The notes beneath the pieces are model-generated. The model worked only from the letters and a program-made list of their open reading frames with translations, was not told the origin of the DNA and ran no database searches. Shown here in pieces: positions 36,653 to 47,975 of a stretch of DNA of 64,000 nt. The first letter of the stretch is position 1. Every line of letters begins with the position of its first letter. Source of the stretch: Variovorax paradoxus (GTDB lineage: Bacteria; Pseudomonadota; Gammaproteobacteria; Burkholderiales; Burkholderiaceae_C); NCBI RefSeq assembly GCF_018614955.1, contig NZ_JAGGNV010000005.1, positions 94,335 to 158,334 on the forward strand. The letters run 5' to 3'. A program made the translations under genes and the position numbers.

Positions 36653-38401
36653 ATGCCCCTGCCTCCCGCACCCACGAAACGCGCCGCATTGCTTTCGCCG
36701 GACGCGCACGACGCGCCCGCCCGTTCTGCGCACGGAAGAAGCGGCCGCCGCTCGTCCGATCGGCGAACTGAAGAGACCCGGTCCAGCGGGCCCCAGCCGC
36801 TCGAGCTGTTCGACCGTCACGCCGCAGAAGGCGGCGGCAGCGTCGAGGCGCCGCCCGTGCCCAAGGTCAGGGCCCTGGCGCCCTCTCCGGCGCCGACATC
36901 GCCGTCGCGCAGCCAAATCGAGAGCCGCCCCGCTCCTGCCCCCGCGGCACCGCAGAACACGGCGCGCGCCAAGCGCAGCAAACCCAACGGCCCGGCCAAG
37001 CTGTTCGTGCTGGACACCAACGTGCTGCTGCACGACCCGATGTGCCTGTTCCGCTTCGAGGAGCACGACATCTTCCTGCCGATGATCGTGCTGGAGGAAC
37101 TAGACGGCCACAAGAAAGGCACGACCGAAGTCGCGCGCAACGGCCGCCAGACCAGCCGCACCCTCGATGCGCTCGCCGGCACGCAGGGCGCCGACATCGC
37201 CAAGGGCCTGAAGCTCGACTCCACCGGCCACCGGGAGTCCGGCGGCAAGCTGTTCTTCCAGACCGCTCCGCTCGATTACGCGCTGCCGACCAGCCTGCCC
37301 CAGGGCAAGGCCGACAACCAGATCCTCGGCGTCGTGCAGGCGCTGCGGGACCTCTATGCGCAAGACGCGCCGGGCCGGCCGAAGCAAGAAGTGGTGCTGG
37401 TGTCGAAGGACATCAACATGCGCGTCAAGGCGCGCGCGCTCGGCCTCGCGGCGGACGACTATCAGAACGACAAGACGCTCGAAGACGGCGACCTGCTCTA
37501 CTCCGGCTCGCTGGCGCTGCCGGCCGATTTCTGGACGCGCCAGAGCAAGACGGTCGAGAGCTGGCAGAGCGGCAGCAGCACCTTCTACCGCATCAGCGGC
37601 CCGATCGTCCCGAATCTCTACATCAACCAGTTCGTCTACTTCGAAGCACCCGGCGAGCCGAGCATGTACGCGCGGGTCACCGAGATCCGCGACAAGACCG
37701 CGGTGCTCAAGACGCTCAAGGACTACGGGTCGATCAAGAATGCCGTCTGGGGCGTGAACACGCGCAACCGCGAACAGAACTTCGCGATGAACCTGCTGAT
37801 GGACCCCGAGGTGGACTTCGTCACCCTCACCGGCACCGCCGGCACCGGCAAGACGCTGATGGCGCTGGCCTCGGGCCTCACCCAGGTGCTCGATGACCGG
37901 CGCTACACCGAGATCATCATGACCCGCGCGACCGTGAGCGTCGGCGAGGACATCGGCTTCCTGCCCGGCACCGAAGAGGAAAAGATGGGCCCCTGGATGG
38001 GCGCGCTCGACGACAACCTCGAGTTCCTGGCCAAGGGCGACAGCGGCGGCGCCGGCGAATGGGGCCGCGCGGCCACCAACGAGCTGATTCGCAGCCGCAT
38101 CAAGATCAAGAGCATGAACTTCATGCGCGGCCGCACCTTCCTCAACAAGTACGTGATCATCGACGAGGCGCAGAACCTGACGCCCAAGCAGATGAAGACG
38201 CTGGTCACGCGCGCAGGTCCGGGCACCAAGATCATCTGCATGGGCAACCTGGCGCAGATCGACACGCCCTACCTCACAGAAGGCTCCTCCGGCCTGACCT
38301 TCGCGGTCGACAAGTTCAAGGGTTGGCCGCACAGCGGGCACATCACGCTGGCGCGCGGCGAACGCTCGCGCCTGGCGGATTTCGCGAGCGACGTGCTGTA
38401 G
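36653..38401 (+). CDS. PhoH family ATPase with N-terminal PIN domain
   Basis: This 582-residue protein starts most plausibly at ATG 36653. The first ~115 residues are proline- and arginine-rich and probably disordered. A PIN nuclease domain follows (KLFVLDTNVLLHDPMCLFRFEEH, then VSKDINMRVKARALG), and the C-terminal PhoH ATPase has Walker A GTAGTGKT near residue 394 and Walker B YVIIDEAQNLTPKQMK. PIN-PhoH2 proteins are RNA-linked helicase/nucleases. The upstream terminator suggests it has its own promoter. Confidence 0.93.
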   Translation: MPLPPAPTKRAALLSPDAHDAPARSAHGRSGRRSSDRRTEETRSSGPQPLELFDRHAAEGGGSVEAPPVPKVRALAPSPAPTSPSRSQIESRPAPAPAAPQNTARAKRSKPNGPAKLFVLDTNVLLHDPMCLFRFEEHDIFLPMIVLEELDGHKKGTTEVARNGRQTSRTLDALAGTQGADIAKGLKLDSTGHRESGGKLFFQTAPLDYALPTSLPQGKADNQILGVVQALRDLYAQDAPGRPKQEVVLVSKDINMRVKARALGLAADDYQNDKTLEDGDLLYSGSLALPADFWTRQSKTVESWQSGSSTFYRISGPIVPNLYINQFVYFEAPGEPSMYARVTEIRDKTAVLKTLKDYGSIKNAVWGVNTRNREQNFAMNLLMDPEVDFVTLTGTAGTGKTLMALASGLTQVLDDRRYTEIIMTRATVSVGEDIGFLPGTEEEKMGPWMGALDDNLEFLAKGDSGGAGEWGRAATNELIRSRIKIKSMNFMRGRTFLNKYVIIDEAQNLTPKQMKTLVTRAGPGTKIICMGNLAQIDTPYLTEGSSGLTFAVDKFKGWPHSGHITLARGERSRLADFASDVL

Positions 38402-38430
38402 CGAGCCTGCGCTCCTGCGCTTTGCGCGAA

Positions 38431-38458
38431 GGCTGCTGACAGGACGTTGTCAGTAGCC
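38431..38458 (+). promoter_or_regulatory. TGACA/TGTCA palindrome, candidate operator of the EVE-GyrI-WYL unit
   Basis: The arms GGCTGCTGACA (38431-38441) and TGTCAGTAGCC (38448-38458) form an 11-bp inverted repeat with one G:T and a 6-nt spacer, 19 nt before the EVE gene. Half-sites TGTCA and TGACA recur before the GyrI gene (38930) and before the WYL gene (39397). I infer it is the binding site of the WYL regulator encoded downstream. Confidence 0.55.
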
Positions 38459-38477
38459 TCCGCGCAGCATCGGCGGC

Positions 38478-38927
38478 ATGAACCGCAGGAATTGGATCGC
38501 CGTCGCCAGCGCAGAACATGCACGCCGTGGGCGCGACCATGCCGGCGTGGGCTTCATGCAGGTCGGCCATGGCAAACTCGCGCCCCTCCGGCGCGTTGCG
38601 CCGGGTGATCGCGTCGCGTACTACGCGCCGGCCACGGTGCTCCACGGCACCGACAAGCTGCAGAGCTTCGTCTCGATCGGCGTCGTGCAGAAGGGCGAGC
38701 CGTACGAAGCGGACACGGGCGGCGGCTTCGTGGCCTGGCGACGCGACGTGAGCTACGTGGCCGCGCAGGAGGTGCCGATTCTGCCGCTCATCGACCACCT
38801 CGACTTCGTCGAGAACCCGAAGCGCTGGGGCTACAAGCTTCGCTTCGGGCTGTTCGAAGTCAGCGACCACGACATCCACCTGATCGCCGGCGCCATGAAC
38901 GCCAGCATCCGGGCATTGGACCTTTGA
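38478..38927 (+). CDS. EVE domain-containing protein
   Basis: This 149-residue protein is a single EVE (PUA-like) domain: [15 protein letters not shown], then [32 protein letters not shown] and [31 protein letters not shown] domains bind modified nucleobases in DNA or RNA. No nuclease or methylase is fused or adjacent. It is the first gene of a three-gene run with a GyrI-like protein and a WYL regulator. Confidence 0.8.
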   Translation: MNRRNWIAVASAEHARRGRDHAGVGFMQVGHGKLAPLRRVAPGDRVAYYAPATVLHGTDKLQSFVSIGVVQKGEPYEADTGGGFVAWRRDVSYVAAQEVPILPLIDHLDFVENPKRWGYKLRFGLFEVSDHDIHLIAGAMNASIRALDL

Positions 38928-38946
38928 TCTGTCAGGAGAAAAAACC

Positions 38947-39399
38947 ATGCAACCCCAGCTCCAACGCCGTGACGCGTTCAGCATCGCCGGGCTGACCGTG
39001 CGAACCAGCAACCGCGAGGAGAACAACCCGCAGTCGGCCCGTATCGGCAAGCTCTGGACGCGCTTCTTCGACGAGCGCGCCTACGACCGGCCGCACCGGA
39101 TCAACGACATGCGGCTCTACAGCGTCTATTCGGCCTACGAATCCGATGCGCGCGGCGCCTTCGACATCACGACCGGCGTGGCCGTCTCGGACGGCCCGTC
39201 GACGGTGCGGATCGAAGCCGGCGACTACCTCGTCTTCAGCGGACAAGGCGAAATGCCGCAGATGGTGCTCGCGGTCTGGCAGTCGATCTGGCAGTATTTC
39301 GAGCAGCACCCCGAAATCAAGCGCACCTACCGCAGCGACTTCGAGGCTTACAGCGGCCCCGACCAGGTCGCCATTCACATCGGCGTCACCCTGGACTGA
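38947..39399 (+). CDS. GyrI-like small-molecule-binding protein
   Basis: This 150-residue SHS2/GyrI-like domain protein resembles the effector domain of AraC/BmrR-type regulators without a DNA-binding part. Typical segments are RRDAFSIAGLTVRTSN, IGKLWTRFFDERAYDR, YSVYSAYESDARGAFDITTGVAV and the C-terminal FEAYSGPDQVAIHIGV. Stand-alone members bind drugs or metabolites or inhibit gyrase. It lies 19 nt after the EVE gene and is followed by the WYL regulator. Confidence 0.82.
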   Translation: MQPQLQRRDAFSIAGLTVRTSNREENNPQSARIGKLWTRFFDERAYDRPHRINDMRLYSVYSAYESDARGAFDITTGVAVSDGPSTVRIEAGDYLVFSGQGEMPQMVLAVWQSIWQYFEQHPEIKRTYRSDFEAYSGPDQVAIHIGVTLD

Positions 39400-39443
39400 C
39401 AAAGATGTTCGACAAGAAACTCGTTCGACGTTGACCTGCCTCC

Positions 39444-40154
39444 ATGCGCCGCGCCGACCGCCTGTTCCAGATCGTCCAGCTCATCCGAGGGCGACGACTC
39501 ACGACCGCCGCCTTCCTGGGACAGCGCCTGGAGGTGTCGGAACGCACCGTCTACCGCGATGTGGCCGACCTGCAGCGCCAGGGCGTGCCGATCGAAGGCG
39601 AAGCCGGCGTCGGCTACCGATTGGGCGCAGGCTTCGACCTGCCGCCGCTCATGTTCACGCAGGATGAGGCCGCGGCCCTAGTCGCCTCGGCAAGGTTGGC
39701 GCAGAGCTCGGTCGATCCCGCCCTGGCGCGCGACATCCAGACCGCGCTCGGCAAGATTCTCTCGGTCCTGCCGCCGGCGGCGCGCGCCTCTGCGGAGAGC
39801 CTGGCGCTCTTCGCGCCGTCGTTCGCCATCGACGATGGCACGCGCGGCCGTTTGCAGACGTTGCGCGAAGCGGTGCAGTCGCGCAACAAGCTGCGCATGG
39901 ACTACCGCGACGTCAGCGGCGCGCCGAGCCAACGCATCGTGCGGCCGCTCGGCTGTTTTTATTGGGGTCGGGTCTGGACCTTCTCGGCCTGGTGCGAACT
40001 GCGGCAGGATTTTCGTGCCTTCCGGATCGATCGCATCGACCAGGTCGAGGTCCTGCCCGATCGCTTTCGCGACGAACCCGGCAAGACGCTGGCTGAGATG
40101 CTTCGCCGTCTGCAGGACGATCCGGCAGACCCTCAACCGTCCCGGTTGCAGTAG
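39444..40154 (+). CDS. HTH-WYL transcriptional regulator (YafY/DeoR-like)
   Basis: This 236-residue regulator has an N-terminal helix-turn-helix (ADRLFQIVQLIRGRRLTTAAFLGQRLEVSERTVYRDVADL) and a C-terminal WYL domain with CFYWGRVWTFSAWCELRQDFRAFRIDRI, where the canonical WYL triad is WTF-like. The linker contains a TQDEAAALVASARLA effector region. It is the last gene of the EVE-GyrI unit, which it probably controls. Confidence 0.88.
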   Translation: MRRADRLFQIVQLIRGRRLTTAAFLGQRLEVSERTVYRDVADLQRQGVPIEGEAGVGYRLGAGFDLPPLMFTQDEAAALVASARLAQSSVDPALARDIQTALGKILSVLPPAARASAESLALFAPSFAIDDGTRGRLQTLREAVQSRNKLRMDYRDVSGAPSQRIVRPLGCFYWGRVWTFSAWCELRQDFRAFRIDRIDQVEVLPDRFRDEPGKTLAEMLRRLQDDPADPQPSRLQ

Positions 40155-40179
40155 CGTCGTTTCGCCCCGCTGGTCGAGA

Positions 40180-41583
40180 TCAGAAGTCGGAGCCCCCGCT
40201 GGCCAAGTTCTCGAACTTGGTGAGCGGCTTGAGGAATGCAAGCTTGACCGTACCCGTCGGCCCGTTGCGATGCTTGCTGATGATCACCTCGGCCACACCG
40301 GGCTCCTTGCTGTTCTTGTCGTAGTAGTCATCGCGGTAGATGAACATGATGATGTCGGCATCCTGCTCGATGGCACCGGACTCGCGCAGGTCGCTCATCA
40401 TGGGGCGCTTGTCGGTGCGGCTTTCCACGCCGCGGCTGAGCTGCGACAACGCGATCACCGGGCACTTGAGTTCCTTTGCCAGCATCTTCAACCCACGCGA
40501 AATCTCACCCACGGCTGTGGCGCGGTTCTCGTCGCTCATGCTGCTCGACACGCTCATCAGTTGAAGGTAGTCGACAACGATCAAGCCGAGCTTCCCGTAC
40601 TGGCGTGCGAGGCGGCGTGCATTCGCACGCAATTCACTGGTGGTGAGACCCGGCGTCTCGTCGATGTGCAGCGACACGTTGCGCAGCTTCTCGATAGCTT
40701 CGGTGAGACGCGGCCATTCTTCGTCGGTGAGCTTGCCGGTCCGCAGGTGACCCTGATCGATACGCCCGATCGAACCGACGATGCGCACTGCCAGCTGCGA
40801 AGCTCCCATTTCCATTGAGAACACTGCGACGGGCAACCCCTCGTTGAGTGCCACATGCTCGGCGATGTTGATCGCCAGAGAGGTCTTTCCCATGGACGGG
40901 CGCGCGGCCAGCACGATCATGTCCCCCGGCTGCAGGCCGGAGGTCATCTTGTCGAACTCGTAGAAGCCCGTGCGCACGCCCGTGATGTCGTTGGGGTTCT
41001 CCGCCATCTCGGTCACGCGGTCCAGCAGCTCGACCACCAGGGAATCCATGCCCTGGAAGCCCTGCTTCATGCGCGAGCCTTCCTCGCCGATGTTGAAGAT
41101 CTTCTGCTCGGCCTCGTCCAGGATCTTGTCGACCGCCTTGCCCTGAGTGTTGAAGGCGTTGGTTGCGATCTCGTCGCTGGCACTCACCAGCTTGCGCAGG
41201 ATCGAGCGCTCGCGCACGATTTCGGCATAGCGGCGGATGTTGCTCGCGCTCGGCACGTACTGGGCCAGCGAATTCAGGTAGGCCAGGCCGCCGATCTCTT
41301 CGGCCTTGCCGAGGTTCTGCAACTGCTCGTAGACCGTGATCACGTCGGCCGGCTTGCTGGCGTTGACCAGCGTTCCGATGGCCGCATAGATCAGCTTGTG
41401 TTCATGGCGATAGAAGTCGCTGTCCACCACCACATCGCCCATGCGGTCCCAGGCGCCGTTGTCGAGCAGCAGGCCGCCGAGCACGCTCGATTCGGCCTCG
41501 ATCGAATGCGGTGGGATGCGCAGCTGCGCAACTTGGCGGTCGGCCGACGGGTCGTTGTCGGCATAGGAGAAAACGGCGGACAT
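40180..41583 (-). CDS. dnaB: Replicative DNA helicase DnaB
   Basis: This 467-residue hexameric helicase has an N-terminal DnaG-binding domain (LRIPPHSIEAESSVLGGLLLDN) and a RecA-like motor with Walker A LAARPSMGKTSLAINIAEHVAL and Walker B LIVVDYLQLMS. Length is normal and the P-loop is uninterrupted, so there is no intein. It is on the same strand as, and downstream of, the rpsF-priB-rpsR-rplI operon, separated from it by a terminator. Confidence 0.97.
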   Translation of the reverse strand: MSAVFSYADNDPSADRQVAQLRIPPHSIEAESSVLGGLLLDNGAWDRMGDVVVDSDFYRHEHKLIYAAIGTLVNASKPADVITVYEQLQNLGKAEEIGGLAYLNSLAQYVPSASNIRRYAEIVRERSILRKLVSASDEIATNAFNTQGKAVDKILDEAEQKIFNIGEEGSRMKQGFQGMDSLVVELLDRVTEMAENPNDITGVRTGFYEFDKMTSGLQPGDMIVLAARPSMGKTSLAINIAEHVALNEGLPVAVFSMEMGASQLAVRIVGSIGRIDQGHLRTGKLTDEEWPRLTEAIEKLRNVSLHIDETPGLTTSELRANARRLARQYGKLGLIVVDYLQLMSVSSSMSDENRATAVGEISRGLKMLAKELKCPVIALSQLSRGVESRTDKRPMMSDLRESGAIEQDADIIMFIYRDDYYDKNSKEPGVAEVIISKHRNGPTGTVKLAFLKPLTKFENLASGGSDF

Positions 41584-41693
41584 GAACTTCCTTGCAACCT
41601 TGCATGCTAAGCCGCGCGGCGCACGGCGTCACGTGGACAAGGCTGTGAATAACTGGTGATCTTCCGGTGCAGCACGCGGGACAACACGGCAGG

Positions 41694-41722
41694 CCCAAAA
41701 GAAAGGCCGCCCGAAGGCGGCC
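41694..41722 (-). terminator. Intrinsic terminator of the rpsF-priB-rpsR-rplI operon
   Basis: On the minus strand GGCCGCC-TTCG-GGCGGCC is followed by TTTCTTTTG, about 50 nt after the rplI stop codon. The UUCG tetraloop adds stability. Confidence 0.88.
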
Positions 41723-41771
41723 CACAAGGACAAGATCGCAGCAGCGATCTTGTTTTCTCCTTGCCGATGGC

Positions 41772-42224
41772 TTACGCGCTTTCGCCGTACACCGTGACGG
41801 TGATGTCGACCACCACGTCGGTGTGCAGAGCAACGCTGACGGTGCTGTCGCCCACGGTCTTGATCGGGCCGTTGGGCATGCGCACCTGCGACTTCGCGAC
41901 CTTGTAGCCTTGCTTGTTGAGCTCGTCGGCGATGTCGTGGTTGGTGACCGAGCCGAACAGGCGGCCGTCGACGCCGGCCTTCTGCGTCAGCTTGACGGTG
42001 GTGCCGCCGAGCTTCTCGCCCTGGGCTTGCGATTCGGCCAGCTTGGCGGCCGCGGCCTTTTCGAGCTCGACGCGCTTGGCTTCGAATTCGGCCTTGTTGG
42101 CTTCGGTGGCGCGGCGTGCGCGGCCCGAGGGAATCAGGAAGTTGCGCGCGTAGCCGTCTTTGACCTTGACGATCTCGCCGAGCACGCCGAGGTTGACGAC
42201 CTTGTCCAGAAGAATGACTTGCAT
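41772..42224 (-). CDS. rplI: 50S ribosomal protein L9
   Basis: This 150-residue protein starts [32 protein letters not shown], the L9 N-terminal RNA-binding domain, followed by the long connecting helix rich in A/K/E and the C-terminal domain ending [12 protein letters not shown]. It is the last gene of the S6 operon. Confidence 0.98.
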   Translation of the reverse strand: MQVILLDKVVNLGVLGEIVKVKDGYARNFLIPSGRARRATEANKAEFEAKRVELEKAAAAKLAESQAQGEKLGGTTVKLTQKAGVDGRLFGSVTNHDIADELNKQGYKVAKSQVRMPNGPIKTVGDSTVSVALHTDVVVDITVTVYGESA

Positions 42225-42237
42225 GGTGTCTTGCTCC

Positions 42238-42519
42238 TTAAACGCGGTGTTGGTCGCTGTACGGCACCATCGCGAGGAAGCGTGCGCGCTTGATCGCGGT
42301 GTTGAGCTGGCGCTGGTAGATCGCGCGCGTGCCGGTCAGGCGCGCGGGGATGATCTTGCCGTTTTCGCTGATGAAGTCGCGCAGCGTGTCGATGTCCTTG
42401 TAGTCGATCTCTTCGACGCCAGCGACGGTGAAGCGGCAGAAGCGCTTGCGCTTGAACAGCAGCGACTGGGTGTTGCGCTTCGGGCGCTTGTCTTTGTTGA
42501 ATTTCTTGAACGTGGCCAT
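42238..42519 (-). CDS. rpsR: 30S ribosomal protein S18
   Basis: This 93-residue protein has the S18 signature [37 protein letters not shown] and the C-terminal [23 protein letters not shown]. The N-terminus is lysine-rich. It binds S6 in the 30S platform and lies between priB and rplI. Confidence 0.98.
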   Translation of the reverse strand: MATFKKFNKDKRPKRNTQSLLFKRKRFCRFTVAGVEEIDYKDIDTLRDFISENGKIIPARLTGTRAIYQRQLNTAIKRARFLAMVPYSDQHRV

Positions 42520-42540
42520 TTGGGGACCTCTCTTCGAAAA

Positions 42541-42843
42541 TTAATCTTGCTGAAAATCCTGGATGTGCAGCACTGGATGTTTGCCGTTGCCCGGTGTCGC
42601 GAGGAAGCCCTGAAAACGCCAGAGACTTCCTAACGCCTGCCTCGCGAGCCGCTCGGCCACCGCGCCGAACGCCACGGCCTTGAGGGCCGCCTTGATCTGC
42701 CGGGGCTGGGCCGCTTCGGTCACCGTCGACTCGTGTTCGAGTCGCAGGTCGATGGCGGGCAGGCCGGCAGGCGTGAAGCGCAAGGTACCGAGTTCGGCGA
42801 CGCAGGCAGTCAGCACGAGGCTGTTGACTGCGGCAGCGCTCAC
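42541..42843 (-). CDS. priB: Primosomal replication protein N (PriB)
   Basis: This 100-residue OB-fold single-stranded-DNA-binding protein starts at GTG and reads VNSLVLTACVAELGTLRFTPAGLPAIDLRLEHES, then LARQALGSLWRFQGFLATPGNGKHPVLHIQDF. It bridges PriA and DnaT-type factors at replication restart. Its place between rpsF and rpsR is the standard betaproteobacterial arrangement. Confidence 0.93.
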   Translation of the reverse strand: MSAAAVNSLVLTACVAELGTLRFTPAGLPAIDLRLEHESTVTEAAQPRQIKAALKAVAFGAVAERLARQALGSLWRFQGFLATPGNGKHPVLHIQDFQQD

Positions 42844-42847
42844 ACCA

Positions 42848-43222
42848 TCAGTTGTTGTTGGCGGCGTACTCGGCCTGCTGGGCCTTGCGGGCCTCTTCGC
42901 GCTCGACCGTCTTCATCATCGACGACGGGCCGGTTTCGGCCTTCTTCTTGACCACGGTGAGGTGGCGCAGAACGGCGTCGTTGAACTTGAAGGCGTGCTC
43001 GAGTTCGGCCATCACGGCCTGCTCGGCCTCGATGTTCACGCACAGGTAGTGCGCCTTGTTCAGCTTGTTGATCTGGTAGGCCAGCTGACGGCGGCCCCAG
43101 TCTTCAACGCGGTGGACCTTGCCGCCGCCGGCCGTGATCAGGCCCTTGTAACGCTCCAGCATGGCCGGAACTTGCTCGCTTTGATCCGGATGGATCAGCA
43201 GAATGATTTCGTAGTGACGCAT
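42848..43222 (-). CDS. rpsF: 30S ribosomal protein S6
   Basis: This 124-residue protein starts at ATG 43222 with [25 protein letters not shown] and continues with [29 protein letters not shown], the S6 core. The C-terminal tail is charged and asparagine-rich. It is the first gene of the operon; an upstream extension of the frame has no similarity and is not used. Confidence 0.97.
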   Translation of the reverse strand: MRHYEIILLIHPDQSEQVPAMLERYKGLITAGGGKVHRVEDWGRRQLAYQINKLNKAHYLCVNIEAEQAVMAELEHAFKFNDAVLRHLTVVKKKAETGPSSMMKTVEREEARKAQQAEYAANNN

Positions 43223-43343
43223 GGCACTCCTTGTGGATCTTCCGTGGAAGGGATAAAGCCACCTGCAGCGTCGGTCGCAGTGTGGCAAGGCAAAGCCAGC
43301 TATTGTAGCAGGGTATCGCCGTCCGAAAAGTGCCTGTAGATTG

Positions 43344-43853
43344 TCAAAGACCCAGGGCGCGATCGAGTGCCGCCGCCTTCTCTGGTCCCACTGCATCGCG
43401 GATCTTGGGCGCCAGCGCCATCAGCTCCTCGTAAGTGGACGTACCCTCGACCGACAGATTGAGCCGGAAACCCCGCAGGCCGAGGCTGCCGGTGAGTTGG
43501 GTAGCGATCGGATAGGCGTCCTTGTAGCGCTGCTGGTTCGAGCGCCCGGGGGCCGGATGCGCGGCTTCCTTCAGAACTTCAATGGCCGGTGCGGCCGAAA
43601 CGGCTGGCACCGAAACCGCCGCCGCGTTGGCTGCGTCGGCCGTTCCGCCCACCTGTCCCAGCAAGCCGAGTTCGACCATCTGGTCGATGTCCTCGCGTGC
43701 AATGCCCATGCCGGCCTCGAGCACTTCGCTTACCGAGCGTTTGCCGTCGCACAGGATGAATGCCGAGCGTTGGCGCGGCGTGAGCCGGATCGAACGGTCC
43801 TTCAGCGCCTGCTGCCCGGCTTCCGTCTTGACAAGAATCATGCTGTCCCCCAT
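43344..43853 (-). CDS. Conserved-looking hypothetical protein
   Basis: This 169-residue protein is not recognised. The N-terminal part ([40 protein letters not shown]) reads like a small winged-helix or response-regulator-associated domain, followed by an alanine/valine-rich linker (about residues 73-95) and a C-terminal helical part containing [14 protein letters not shown]. Two starts are possible: ATG at 43853 or an ATG four codons in with GGGGGA upstream. Neither a signal peptide nor a membrane segment is evident. It has its own transcription unit between rpsF and ppsA. Confidence 0.7.
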   Translation of the reverse strand: MGDSMILVKTEAGQQALKDRSIRLTPRQRSAFILCDGKRSVSEVLEAGMGIAREDIDQMVELGLLGQVGGTADAANAAAVSVPAVSAAPAIEVLKEAAHPAPGRSNQQRYKDAYPIATQLTGSLGLRGFRLNLSVEGTSTYEELMALAPKIRDAVGPEKAAALDRALGL

Positions 43854-44014
43854 CGCGAATTTCCCGAGATCGATCGAGGTTCTATGTCCGTCCTCTGTCT
43901 ACGCTCTCGGGGCTGCGCCTTCCCTAGGTCATAAGTTTGACACCAAAGATTCATCTGGTTGCAATTACACCCAACTGACGTGGGAATTGCAGGCCGGGCG
44001 TGACGGAATTTGTA

Positions 44015-44043
44015 GCGCGGCGGTGACAGGACCGCCGCCGCGC
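44015..44043 (-). terminator. GC-rich hairpin after ppsA
   Basis: GCGCGGCGGT and ACCGCCGCCGCGC flank GACAGG and form a strong hairpin just past the ppsA stop codon. No T-tract follows on the minus strand, so intrinsic termination is uncertain. Confidence 0.4.
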
Positions 44044-44051
44044 CTCGGGCT

Positions 44052-46445
<2,394 letters not shown>

Positions 46446-46638
46446 GGGAAAGCTCCAGAAGTTAAAACCGGGGCAACATGCAGACGGCGCGACGCAATCG
46501 TTCTTTTTGCTGTGGGCGCAGGGGCGGTGTGCATGAAAGAAGGCATTGGGGGTGGGGAACGCGGGAGCGCATTCCCGATAATGGGCCGGATTGTAGGCGC
46601 CGCCCGCTTCGGCGCGCCGCAGGACAAGGCCGCCAACC

Positions 46639-47460
46639 ATGCACACGCGCACCGTATTCTTCGTTTCCGACGGCACCGGCATCACCGCCGAAACTTTCGG
46701 TAACGCCGTTCTTGCCCAGTTCGAGATGAAGCCCCGCCACGTGCGGCTGCCCTTCACCGACACGGTCGACAAGGCCCACCAGGCTGTGCGGCGAATCAAT
46801 CACACGGCCGAAATCGAGGGCCTGCGACCGATCGTCTTCACGACGCTGGCCAACATGGACGTGCTCGAGGTGATCGAGACCGGCTGCAAGGGCATGCTGC
46901 TCGACATGTTCGGCACCTTCGTGCGGCCGCTCGAGATCGAGCTGGCGATGAAGTCCAACCATCGCATCGGCCGCTTCAGCGACGTGAGCAAGAGCAAGGA
47001 ATACAACGCGCGGATCCAGGCCATCGACTTCAGCCTGGCGCATGACGACGGCCAGAGCAACCGCGACCTCGACGGCGCCGACGTGATCCTGGTCGGCGTG
47101 AGCCGCAGCGGCAAGACCCCGACCTCGCTCTATCTCGCCATGCAGCACGGCCTGAAGGCCGCCAACTACCCGCTGATCCCCGAAGACTTCGACCGCCGGC
47201 AATTGCCGCCTGCCCTGATGCCGCACCGCAAGAAGATCTTCGGCCTCACGATCCAGCCCGAGCGCCTGAGCGAGATTCGCAACGAACGGCGCCCGAACTC
47301 GCGCTACGCGAGCATCGAGAACTGCCGCCACGAAGTGAGCGAGGCCGAGGCGATGATGCGGCGCGCCGGCATCCGCTGGCTGTCGACCACCACCAAGTCG
47401 ATCGAGGAGATCGCGACCACCATCCTGCAGGAGCTGCGGCCCGAGCGGCTGACCTACTGA
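46639..47460 (+). CDS. ppsR: Pyruvate, water dikinase regulatory protein (bifunctional kinase/phosphorylase)
   Basis: This 273-residue DUF299 family protein starts [25 protein letters not shown] and has the P-loop [15 protein letters not shown] at about residues 152-166. It inactivates PEP synthase by ADP-dependent phosphorylation of a threonine and reactivates it by Pi-dependent dephosphorylation. It is transcribed divergently from ppsA across a 193-nt region in which I see no further gene. Confidence 0.95.
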   Translation: MHTRTVFFVSDGTGITAETFGNAVLAQFEMKPRHVRLPFTDTVDKAHQAVRRINHTAEIEGLRPIVFTTLANMDVLEVIETGCKGMLLDMFGTFVRPLEIELAMKSNHRIGRFSDVSKSKEYNARIQAIDFSLAHDDGQSNRDLDGADVILVGVSRSGKTPTSLYLAMQHGLKAANYPLIPEDFDRRQLPPALMPHRKKIFGLTIQPERLSEIRNERRPNSRYASIENCRHEVSEAEAMMRRAGIRWLSTTTKSIEEIATTILQELRPERLTY

Positions 47461-47471
47461 TTGGCTTTTAC

Positions 47472-47485
47472 TAAGATTCATCTTA
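47472..47485 (+). promoter_or_regulatory. Perfect palindrome, likely MarR operator
   Basis: TAAGAT-TC-ATCTTA lies 11 nt before the MarR ATG, overlapping the expected promoter. Its A/T-rich sequence stands out from the surrounding GC-rich DNA. Autorepression by the downstream regulator is inferred. Confidence 0.6.
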
Positions 47486-47495
47486 TGATCTGCGG

Positions 47496-47975
47496 ATGGC
47501 TCCCAGACCTCCCGCAGATGCGATGCACACCGCCGTTCGGCTGCGCGCGGCCGTTTCGCAGCTGACGCGGCATCTTCGTTCGCAGGGCGGCGCAGACCAG
47601 CCGGGTTCGGCCAAGCTCAGCGTGCTCGGGCAGCTGTACCGGCGCGGCCCGCTGACGCCGACCGAACTCGCGCAGCACGAGCGGGTCAAGCTCCAGACCT
47701 TGACGCGACTCATCGCAGAGATCGAGACCGACGGCCTCGCGGAACGCCGCGCCCATGAGGGCGACGCACGCAAATCGATCCTGTCCCTGACCGCCGCAGG
47801 CGCGCGTCTGCTGACTGCCGAGGTGCATCGCAGGGAAGCCTCGCTGGCATCCGCGCTCGGCACGCAGCTGAGTGCCGGCGAGCGCGCGCAATTGCTCGAG
47901 GCCTGCGAGCTCATCGACCGCGTGTCCGAAGGCTTGGACGCCCAGCCTTCGACAGTCCCGGCCGGCCGTTCATGA
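47496..47975 (+). CDS. MarR-family transcriptional regulator
   Basis: This 159-residue winged-helix regulator has the MarR core SVLGQLYRRGPLTPTELAQHERVKLQTLTRLIAEIETDGLAERRAHEGDARKSILSLTAAG. It overlaps the following FUSC-family gene by four bases (ATGA), a typical regulator/efflux-component pair. It probably senses a lipophilic or phenolic compound. Confidence 0.9.
   Translation: MAPRPPADAMHTAVRLRAAVSQLTRHLRSQGGADQPGSAKLSVLGQLYRRGPLTPTELAQHERVKLQTLTRLIAEIETDGLAERRAHEGDARKSILSLTAAGARLLTAEVHRREASLASALGTQLSAGERAQLLEACELIDRVSEGLDAQPSTVPAGRS

Noticed and set aside
40180..41583. Possible intein in DnaB
   Set aside because: The protein has normal length and an uninterrupted Walker A region.
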